From NCBI GenBank assembly GCA_930367215.1, contig OV884057.1:197645621-197709620 (forward strand): a stretch of 64,000 bases of DNA, given 5' to 3'. The stretch is from Pollenia angustigena. Its lineage: Eukaryota; Arthropoda; Insecta; Diptera; Polleniidae. Within the stretch, counting starts at the first letter, position 1. Each line of letters opens with the position of its first letter. The notes beneath the pieces are model-generated. The model had not been told where the DNA came from. It saw only the letters and a list, made by a program, of their open reading frames with translations, and did not search any database. Of this stretch, positions 36,501-48,500 are shown piece after piece. Made by a program: the position numbers and the translations under genes.

Positions 36501-39500
36501 AAGAGGTGATATTTGATAAAAATTATTCCAAAAAAATTTTCTTACATGGTCTGTAATCTAAGGAAGAGTTAAAATTTTGATCATTATTCAATTAAATTAT
36601 TACGGAAAAAATTTCACGTTCGAAATGTAACGTATCGACCCAGATTTTGGCTTAAAAAAAAGAAAATACAGAAGATTTTGGAATCAAACCAAGACATTTT
36701 AATGTTACATTGCTACGTAAAATTCTGAAAGTAGTTTGACTAAAAAATTGTGGCGGGTCTCGCTGAATTACGCCTTTCTATAAAAGGCCACAAAAACTAC
36801 TTCTGTTTCTTCTTTTGCCATTATCTTTGGCCTAGAATCGCGCCCTCCATTAACTTTAGCATAGATAACAGTGCTTTCTTAGTGCTATAATTAAAGGGTT
36901 AAGAAAACGTAAAAATATTTTTTGCTTAAAATGTTATTGTATTTTTGATGCGTACGACTGTCACGTTCAACACTTTGGAATTACCCAAAGTACGACTGTC
37001 ACGTTCAACACTTTGGAATTTCCCATATGTGTATAAATAGAATTGTGTCGGCTCTTGAATGTATATATGTAAATAAAAGGTCGAATACAGTTGTTTTCGG
37101 TTAGTTGATCCCCGTTTAATTGAGTTTCCCTTTTTATTGCACTAAAAATCATGGAACGAAATCATTCAGTATAACTGTCTATGTAGAAATACCCGATTAG
37201 TTGAGTTCCGTTTAATTGCGTCACCCACTTAATTATTTCGCAAAATAAGACCGTCTACTTAATGTGTTTTTGCTCCACAAACGTAAAAAAAATTATTTTG
37301 CGGCAAGAAAGTCATGTTTCATGTTTCTGTTACATAAATAAATGTTATATAAAATAAATAAAGAAATGAGTTTTATTTTCTATCTACACATGGCTTCGCG
37401 TTAGTGCACATCTTGCTCAATTAAGCGATTTTTATTTTAATTGCATCGGCGATTCAATTAACCGAGTACTGCCTAATTGAGTTCCCGTTTAATTGCGTCA
37501 AAAGTCGTGTATTTTTAGAAACTCAATTAAGCGGAAATAACTGTAATAAGTTTTAATATGATTTCGTTAATAAATTGAAAATAAAAGTCGGACCAAATTA
37601 AGCAATATATCAATATGTAGTTTGGGTTGTAACAGCGTCTGTATAAAGTTGATCGATTTGTAAAGTCTAAATGTGCCTACCCAGCAAAGAAAACGTGCTT
37701 CAAAAAGAGCGGGTTCTTACTATCAACGCAAAAAAAATTATGTAATTGCTTACAAACTTGCTGATGGGATGCATGATTTTTGTTTGGAATATTTTTCAAG
37801 CTTATGAAACATGAAATTTGCTTCTAAGTATTTATTTATTATTGAATTTTTTTCGCTTTAAAGCCTTCTTTGTTATTAGCACTAAAAAAACAGCTGTTTT
37901 GTATAATTTTGTTAATAAGCAATCACTGGTCCATAATATACATTATATATATTGGAGCACACTGTTATGCGCTCCGAAATTTTTTTTATTATTGTGTTTT
38001 TGGTGTAAGTTCTTGGGGCTCATGCTCTATTGTACAATTATGAGGCGACTATCGAAAAATTACATGGAATTATTTTCTGTCACATGACATTAATTAAGAG
38101 CAAATTTTAATACAATACCATCATTGTTTACGGTTTTAGGCGTATTAAAGTATTTGCTGAGAAGGGGCTGTGTATGAGGCCTATGGTTAAGTCTGGGCCG
38201 ATTTGTACGACAATTGGTAATGTGATTTTTTCCGGTCTTACAAAACCTAATAAACCCAAATTGCATTACATTAACATACTTTGTTAGTGTTTTAGGCGTA
38301 TTAAAGGGAATTTTCAGAATATGGGGCCTATGTTAAATTACGGACCGATCATCATAAAAGTTGGAATAAAATATCTAGTCATATAGAGCGAATTTATGCC
38401 AAATTTCATTGGTGCATTCCGCTATCGTTTTCATGTTAATTTTTGATTTTTGGCGTGCTAATTTTTTAAATGTAGGTTTTTGTTATATAGCGCCCACATA
38501 AGTGGGCGGGAAACAAATTTTGTTTTATTCAAATAATAATATATCGGGTGGATTCATTAAAAAAAGCGTGAAACTAACGCATTAGTTATTTTAACTTGCT
38601 ATATTGTTGAATTTTTTGATTATTCAAAAACATATATATTTTTACATATATCGGGTGATTTTTTAAGAGCTATAGGAAAGTTAAAAAAAGAACACATAAT
38701 ATTAAGAAAAAAGCATGAAATCTTTATTTGAATCGATAGTACGGTCCATATAATTTAATGTTTGAAGATTATTTCATGCAAATGTTGACCGTGACTGCGC
38801 CTCAAATGGTCCATCCGCTTAGTCCAATTGTGGCATACTCTTTCCAATATTTCGGCCGGTATCTCATGAATAAATGCTTCAATGTTGTCTTCCAATGCAT
38901 CAATTGAAGCGGGCATGTGTGTATAGATATGAGCTTTAACATAGTCCCACAAAAAAGGCATTAAATCGCACGATCTAGGCGGCCAATTGTCCGGTCCCGA
39001 ACGTGAAATAAAATGTTAACCGAACTCGCCTCTCAATAAGTCCATTGTTAAGCGTGCTGTGTGGCATGTGGCACCGTCTTGTTGAAACCACATGTCATGC
39101 AAGTCAAGCTCTTGCATTTTGGGCAAAAAAAAGTTGGATATCATCTCACGGTAGCGCTTACCATTCACAGTTACGTTACGATTCGCATCATCTTTAAAGA
39201 AGAATGCTGCCACCAGCCCATAAACGGCACCAAACTGTGAATTTTTCTGGATGCATTGGTAGCTCTTGCAATACTTCTGCCTGATCTTCACTCCAAAATC
39301 GACAATTCTGCTTATTAACGTACCCGTTGAGCCAAAAATGAGCTTCGTCGCTGAACACAAGAAGCGCGCGATGAACTTTCTTAACAGAGCACGCATTTTG
39401 ATAATAAAATTCAATAATTTGCAAGCGTTGTTCGTTTGTAAGACTATTCATGGTTAAATTATAGGCCAAACTAAAGATATTTGACAGTGAAACAAAACAC

Positions 39501-42500
39501 AAAACGTGCGTCAGCTAATTAAACCAGTGTTGCCAAAAGTATAATAGCTAAAAAATCACCCGATATTTTAAATAAAAAATATCGAAGAAAGGAAAAAAAC
39601 TTTTTCAGAAATCAAATTCTTCACTGATCAACGTAAAAATCGTAATCCTTGGAACACCGATCACTAGTTATATATCGTTATATTTCGAAATTGGCAGCGA
39701 AGGGTTTGCCTCACAAAAGGTCTACGTATATACTGAAATGTCTGATATGTACAGATTTGTATTCATGCTAATTTAAAAGAAATCGCAAAAGCTTAAAAGA
39801 ACATGTGTACAACATACGCAGATTATTAGAGTTAATATGAAATACTTTGTAAACAGAAAAACAAGATAATTTTTTTAGGGAGGTCATTCCATATTTGGGT
39901 TCATAAATGTTGCTACATCTCCGATTGCGTTCTCCTTTCAACTTCACGCACTGCATTAAAGACTTGGCGCGTTAACGAGGCTTTGACGACAGACCTTGGG
40001 TGGGATAACCATAATATTTTGTATGGCTTAAAGCCTACATACTTCTGCATGTCTGGTGGCGTTGTTGGCAGCCCCGACACCAGGATCGGACGTTATTTTC
40101 TAATAAGCAGTACGTCTTAAATATATACCTTATTAATGGAACCAAAACAAGAATGAAAACTAATAAACCCGACAAAACGTTGACGGAATTTGGCATGAAA
40201 TCAAGGGCAATGGCTTCCTGGAGGAGTGAAAGGTAAGTCATTCGGATATGATCGTGTTCTAAAAAGACGGACATGGCTACATCTAGTTACAATTAATCCA
40301 GGTCACAGAATACAAACACATCATGGAGTCTTAGATGAATATTTGAAATATTTTAGACAAAATTACTAACTTATATATCTGTGGTAATGTGGAAGAGTAG
40401 CCTTAGTCAATAGACAGAATTAATTAATTTAAAGCAGAAATGGTGTAAAATATTTTATTTTTACAAAAATTTTTTTCCATTTACTTTCAACCGCTATTTA
40501 AGTTGCTACTTATGCGATAAAATTCAGACTAAAAGCAAAAAACTCTTCGCATAAAAGTTCAACAAAACTGAGAATATTTCGAAACTGCAATATTCGACAT
40601 ATGCTACCTTTGCATAGATGTACTTAAACCTTCATCCTTTGCTCGTGGTGTAGTGTTTAAAAATGGTTAATAGGAGGAAGTTATTGAGGATGGTTTCTTA
40701 AAATAAATTTATGTAAGTTTTTTTGAAATAATTTATGGTTCTATTGATTAAGAGCGACACTGACTCTCATTTTAACTTGAGGGTTAGACGATCAAGTTTT
40801 AATCCACTCACATTTTTTACTACTACACTCATACTTTTAAAAATTGATACGAACTTGCCTTTAAAATTCTCTTTCCAGTGAGTGTTTCAATTTACGTTCA
40901 AGAAAACAGCTGATTTCAAGGTTAGTGAGCAAATTTTTCGTTTGTCTTTATAAATTGTGTTCTAAATGACATCATGAAAGTAAATTGCTCAAAAATTTAA
41001 TGCAGCCAACGTCACAGCTTTCAATTTATGCAAATTTTGACAAGCTATATGTAAAAGATTATCAAGAACAACTTGACCGTGTGGCTGCAGGGTAAGTTAA
41101 TGCAATTAATCAAATATTTTCGACCCCTGATGTTTACAAATGCCGAACACTGTTTTTAATGAATATGATATAAAGAATTAATTAACAAATTAGTAAAAAA
41201 AAGCAATAAAACTCAACATTTATTAAAAAATTAGTAATAAAAAAAAACTCAATATTAGTAACAAATCGAAAAGGAACGCAAAACAAGAAACTAAAAATAG
41301 AATTCAAATATCGTACTCGGTAAAAAATAATGATGGAAAGGAAATAAAATCAAAGGGAATCTGGAAGCTGCTTTCAGAGATGTTTATTAATAAAACCGTA
41401 GATATTTAATGTGATGATTGTATTATAAGTAAAGCTAAACTTTATTAAGTTTGTCTAGGTAAGGACGATGTAAAATAGGGAAAACTTAAACATATGACGA
41501 AAAAGTACCAAATGATGTATAAGCTAAAAGAAAATTGAAATAGGAATATTATAAAATGGTTTAAAATCAAAAGAGCTAAAAAGCTTTTATTTTAAAACTT
41601 AATTTAATAAACATCTAGATAAAACTTTTTATACAACAATTTGAACTTATTTTGTTTGGTATACTTTTAAAGTTACTGTCTTTAGAAAAGAGGATTATAC
41701 AGCTTTTAAAATTTATTTTTCTTTATAACAAAAAAAAAGCTTAACTAGCTTTTAAAATACTTCATAAAAGTAGATTTTTTAAAAACCAATTTTATTTAAA
41801 AAAAAAAATACAAATAAAATTTCACAATTTATGGTTAGTTGTTTTTATTATTTTTTAAAACTCTGGCAATATTCTGTAGTTTGTAGTATTTAAAGTAGTA
41901 AAAGTTTATACACTTAAATTAAAAATAAAACAGTAATGAACCGAAAGATTTAAAAAAATATATATATTATTATGTTGTGGTTTACCTTGGTCCCAATCGA
42001 AATCTCTATCCCAATCTCTTTCTCGTTCCCTTTCCCATTCTCTTGCCCGCTCGCGTTCCCACTCTAAATCACGTTGACGTTCTCGTGGTGTTCGACGACC
42101 CTTTGAGAATTCATTATCCCAAAATTCACGCTCATAATCCACGTCTCGGCTTGTTTCACGTTCCCGCGAAATATCTCTATCGCGACTATTCTCACGCTCT
42201 ATTGAACTCATTCTATAATCTCTTTGATCTTCTCCCCCATCCACTGAACGGAGAATGGGAATGCAAGCCCAGCAAGATTTGATTAAAGTGCATTTTCAAA
42301 AAATATAAGAGAACGAGAAAGTTCCGATTCGATTGATTGATTGATTGATTGTCATATTTGTTTGTTTATTTTAAGTTTTTTTTTTCAATATTAATTAAAA
42401 CAAGTAAAAAAGTAGAATAAACATAATTTAAAAAAAATTTGTTAAAAAGGTGTTGGTTAAAATTATTGTCTTTCTTTCAAAAGAAAAAGAGAAAGAACAT

Positions 42501-45500
42501 TTTGAAATGAAATAAAAAATCATATATAAATGAAATTTGTATGTATGTTGTGTAAGAAATGTTGGATATTTTTCGTTAAGCTTAGAACCTAAATAGAATT
42601 TTTAATGGGTATTCACCGAGATATTTAATTTGTTTTATAGCTAAACTGACCTTTAAATAAATGATAAAATGATTTTCGATATTGAGTTCTTGTCATCAAT
42701 GAAATTAATAAAATAAATCATGATGCAAGTTGGAAAAAACTTAAGAAACTTACCGGGTGGTGTAGGACCCATGCGGGCTTGTTCTGTGGTAGGTGAAGCT
42801 TCCTGAGGTAATGGTCTAGGTATATGGGCAGCCACACTAATATCTGGATGAGTGGCTCTCCAATAGGTCTGGTGGTAGAAGTTTTAGAAATTTTTAATAA
42901 CTACATTTGTTTTAATAAAAAATTAATTTTGCTATAAAAACCTCTAAATATTCAGCAATGTGTTCGCAGGCATCTTCTAATTGATTTTCATCTAGGATAA
43001 CATCAAACATTTCCGGTGGACATTGAGCCAATTTTTCAGCGGCTACCATTTGTACGGAAAGATTTTTTGCCTGTGATTTTCCACGTGATTTGATTAAACG
43101 CTGTAAAACCTGATAGCATTCAAAATCAAATTATTATCAAATTTTCAGAAGCGGTGTTAATTCTTAAAATTACTTACCTTACTACTACTAATTTTAAGAT
43201 AAACTATTGTTGGTGCTAGTGAAGTTTTTGCTAGTTGTGACGGATGATTGATTGTATCACAATCGAGTACTACTAATTGTAACGTTCTGGCCAATTCGAA
43301 TATTCGTTCAATCTCCTCTTGAACTTTGCTCAAGCAATCGGAGCGACTGCTCGATCTCTCCATGATGGCACGCTTCGAGGGATTATTCATGATGGAACGT
43401 TTCGCCAGCGATATATCGGCCATGACTCGTGTTATTATGATACGACCTTCGAAACGATGTTTCAGGAAGTCGAATAAAGCCTTTTGCATCATATCAGTTA
43501 CTTCGTAACCTTTTAAACTTGGACCCACTAAGACGACGGGACGCATCGATGGCACAACATCGTATGGCGAGGCGGTCTCTTGTTTTTTGAAGAACGGTTT
43601 ACGTTTCTCCTTGTTGGGCGGTGTGGCGAGTGTTGCTTTGCCACGTCCTGGTCCCATGGAATCTGATTCGTCACCTGATTAGTTAGTATCATCGAAAAAC
43701 AAGCAAAAGAAAAGAAAACGAAAAGGTATGGAGATTCGAATGAGCGAGTTTATGGCATCTACATGAGAATGTTTTTTTTAAATTTTGTATTGTTGTTTTT
43801 TTTTTGTTGCTGTTTTTGTTGCAATAATTATTTTAATTGATTTCTAATGTGAATGGGTGTCTTTTTTTTTTTGGTGGCTTAATTTTCAATAACGAAAGTT
43901 CGATATTTATATTTCTGGGTGTGAGTATGCAGAAATGTTAAAATGTACAAATAAGAAACTGAATTTGAACTAATTAGTGTAAGGGGTGTATAGTACAAAA
44001 AGTTGTCACGAAATTCATTTTGCAACAAATAAATTTTTAAGCGCGCTGTATGTCAAGTTGCGCCGACTTGTTGGAACCAAATCTCGTTGAAGTTTAACTG
44101 ATTAATATTTGGAAACAAAAATTCACCCAGCATGGCTTAATAGCGCACGCCTTTCACTCTTATGGTAGCTCCTTCACAGAAAGAAAAACACCCGTGATAA
44201 ATCAAATTTTTTATGATTACTTTAAGTACGAGTCGTACTCAAAAACTCAAGTACGAATAACACTTAAACGTACTCAAAACAATCCTTAATGCGATAACTT
44301 TCGAAAATCAATCCCGGAATTTTTTGAAATAAGTATAAAATCTTTAAATCTACTCGATGAAACTTTTTGTTGTGCTTAACCCTCCGGCGAAAAAAGTCTG
44401 GCCAGACTCATGTTAACCACGAAGGGTTGAAAAGTAAATTTTAACTCTTGCTTCTCATTTAGTTTATGTTTTTGCTTAAATATTTACATAAGATTTCTAA
44501 AGTTAAAACAATATTGGGAATGATGTTGGTGTTTTATCATTCTGTTAGGTGTATTGCGGGTAAGTAAATCAATCATAATAATTTTTTCTGTTTTAATTTC
44601 TTTTTTGGTTTCTTTCAAAAAAGAATTCGTGATAAAATAAACTTTATAATACTTGAATCAAGCGCATTTTGAGATTGATTCAATCTTAGTTTTAATTAAA
44701 TCAATCTCATTTACGGATTATTTTAAGTACGAAATCGGGGTTGAATATGGATAATTTAAGTATTTTGCGATTGAAAATCCGTACTTGAATCAATCTTGCT
44801 GTACTTGATTAAAGAAAACCAGTACCTACTCACCGTTCTATTAATACCGCTTCGGATTGATTTGAGTACGGATGGATTGAGTTTTCTTTTGAGTGTTGCT
44901 CAATTCGAAAGAGCATGTAACCAAAAAGTAAATTTTAATGGATGTATAGTGGTTCGTTAACAGTTTTAGAATTGTCTTTGCTCCAAATACAGCAATTTCG
45001 CTAATTGACGTACCCGTTTAACCAGAACTTAGTTTCGTTATATGGGCAAAATTTAAACTTATTTTAAGTAAATTTCCATAATTTGGATTCATTGTTCTAC
45101 CGTTAAACGATTCATGATGCCTTGCCAATTCTTACTGGACTGAAAAGTCAACAAAGTTTGACATTCTAATCTGTCAAATTATAGATATCGATATCGAAAG
45201 TTCTCATGCAGCTAAAAAAACACCCGATATTTTCTCAAAATACTTAAGACTTGTATTTTTCAATTGCAAACGTTGACGCCGCTTCATTTTGGTTTTCCTC
45301 ACAGATTTTGTATGAGCAGGAGAATTTTTGAAAACAAAATGCGAGCACTTAGAATGGTCTTCTACTTTAACATATGAAAATATTAAAAGTTCTTAACGAA
45401 AGCGAAACGAATACATTGTTCGCTTGACTTTATTTTAGTACTCTTAATCTCTATAATACAAAAAAGTGTAACAAGGATCCAAAAGTTTCTGTTCAGTGCT

Positions 45501-48500
45501 AACAATTATTAGTTTTGGATTTATATTTCAAAACTTTATAGTTTTTAATATTGGTTTTCCAATTTTGCTCTATAAAATTTTGAATCCCTTTAGTTAAAAT
45601 TTGGAGAGTTATGACTTTGTATATATTTTCGTGTTAAATGTGATTAATATTAAAAATATAAATAAGCCAAATTGTAACTAAAAAAATATTTGCATAACAT
45701 TAAGAGACATAATAAAAACAGGCAAATGAAATGAATTGAAATTGTATTTTTCCATTATCTGAAATGTTTTGAGAACGTACGATAAAAAGAGACTCAGCGA
45801 AATAGACAATGTTTAATGTGAAACGCGAAGGGTGAAGTTTTGAGTTGAAAAAAAATCTAAAATTTTCTAATACAAAAAATATTGATTTATAATATAAAGT
45901 GTTTTCAAGATATTTTTTTTTTCTTTTTGTTTTTAGTGTATTTTAGCTTTGCAAGACTCTCTCTAGCCAATCTAAAACCTAAACATGGAACCAATATATT
46001 TTGAATATTAAATTTTTTTAAAGAATAAAACTCTACTTAGACGAAAAAAAGAGAAATGTAGACAAAAGACAAACCTGTTTTTTTCTTTCGAGGTGTTGTA
46101 CTATAAGGATCTTGTGATACAATTGTGTGTTGGTTTTATAGTTTTGGTTTTTTTTGTTTGTTGTTTTTGTAGGTTCAGCGATTGATTTGTATTTATAGTT
46201 CAGTTTTCAGTTTTTTAAGAGGTTTTTAACAGAGATGTGTGCAAGAATTTCAGTAAATGTTTTTTTGTTTTTTTGGGAGTTTTATACAAAGTTGAGTTTG
46301 GTTTTTTATACAAAGAGATTTAATTAAAGTGCAAAATGATTAGAATTGTTCTTTTTCAGAAAGTTTTGTTTTCAAAAGGGGGTTTAAAACTTAACACAAT
46401 ACAAAAGTCTAAAGTAAAACAGCTAAGAAAACAAGCTTAAAATTTTGTTAGCTTTCAGTATTTTTGGCTTATCTAAATAAAGCTAAACTCAAAATCATGC
46501 AAATCAATTTTAGTTTCCTAGGAAACTTAACACAACTGTTTGTTGGTAGTTATATTCTTTTGAAAGGGGGAGTTTTTTTTGTATTAATTTTGATGGCTGA
46601 TGATTGAAAATAAAAAAAGAAACATAAAATAAAAAATAAAAACCTAGAATAAAGAACAATATCCAACACATAGAGAAGGAGTTTCTAAATGCCTAAATTT
46701 AAGTGAAACGGGTTAACGTAATCGGATATTAAATTTGGTTAAAGTATTTTTAACCCTGGATGGTTAATGTTTGTCAAATCGACGAAGCTTATGTGTGGCT
46801 TATAGAACACGAGCGCAAAACTCCTCCGTTCAACTTACATTTAAAACAAACACAAATTTAGAAATTTTGTTTTGGTTTAAATGTAAGTTAAACAGACGAG
46901 TATTGCGCCCGTGTTCTATTAACCACACATTAGTTACTCTTTATCATATAACTTTTTTATGTGTACATATTTAAAATATGCTATTTTTTCAATAACGTGA
47001 GCTGATGACGAGAGCACTAAAAAGTTTTTTAATTTAAAAACACTAGAAAGTGTTCAAATTCGTATCGGATTTGGAGAGAAAAAAGAATTTTTATTTTTAA
47101 TTTATTTTAGTTAATTTTAAACAAAATGCTTAACTACAAATTAAGAGCAAACTTAATGTACTTAAATGAAGAATAACCTTCCAGGGTTAAGTACAGAGTT
47201 TTTTCTTCAATTACTCTTGCTACGTTTCCAATATACATACATACTTTTATATGTTTACAAAATCCTTCATATAGAGTTGATAAAATTTATTTTATTGTAT
47301 TTTAAATGGCGCTACGAACTTAGTCCCTAATGAACTAAGCTTCGAAAACCAAAGTGAAATAACACCTTAAAAAAATGAAAGAGAGGAACAAATCTAGTTT
47401 ACCAACGCAGCTCCAAGCAAAAAAATATTTACATGGGATGATAGAAAATTGAGAAATAAGAAGAAAATATTATATGGAAAATTCTTGGATACACATAGTT
47501 TTCGAGGCTCTGAATAGATGGAGTTATGCATTTGCAGCGAAACACTTTTCAAATGATTGATTAAAACCCAGTTTCAACCGTTTTCAACACATCTCGCAAC
47601 CTAAATTGTACCACAATGCGAGGATATTATGACAATAATTTCAGGTTTCTTTGAGAACAGATGTAACACAAGCACGAGTTTCCTGCACGCCGGTTTCAAC
47701 GGAACTGATTTCCAATGAGTTTCGAACTGGTTTTCAAATAGTGTCGTCATATGCGGTCTCTCAAAGGTGTCAATGGCATTCACTCAAATGAAACCCAAAA
47801 CCAACAAGTAGTTAGAGTTTCGTTGTAGTTGAGCTTCACCGTCTGTTCTGGGCCTTATGAAACCCTCTGAAATTTCCATATATAGTACATATATGCGATT
47901 TTCCAATACATTTCTGCACATACGTGGCCAATATTGGTTTCATTTAAAAGCTTTGGAATAAATCTTTCTGGATATACACAATTTATTTAAAAAAAAACTC
48001 TTAACTCTTTAGTTCCCAATACAGTTTTTACAACATTTTACATCGAAATTTTACGGAAGTGAACAAGGTAAATATATTTGTAGTTTATTAAAATCTAAGC
48101 TTTTCTATGCGCTTTCGAGACTGCGATATTTTTCTATTTAATACTTTTTCTTTTTTTTTTAATTTTCTATCACTACATATTAATTGTTTTGTTTGAAGCT
48201 GCGTTGGCAAACTATAGAGAAATCGCGGTAAATATGAAATAATCTCCAAAGCAAAAATTAGCTAGCACCCCATATATGTAACATATTCACAACGATATAA
48301 GTCGACACTCCCGATATAAAATCCCGAATTAAGAAGCTTTAGTTAGCGAAGCTAATGTTTGTTATGGCCAGTGATGTTAGATGTTTTGTTCGAATTATCG
48401 TCAAAATTTAAAAAAAAAATCGTCATAATCGTCATTAGTTCTAAAAAAAACCGTCAAAAAATCGTCATATAAAAAATCGTTTTTTTATCATTTAAACATA

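Larger units (their letters stand above)
27593..41985 (-). other. 14.4-kb Ca-beta intron
   Basis: Bounded by the CAAG-GTAAAC donor (41986) and the TTTACAG acceptor (27592). It holds the SINE pair, the nested stack, several MITEs and the deleted mariner. Stretches such as 27600-28550, 34780-36950 and 39570-40990 show nothing I can name. Confidence 0.8.
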
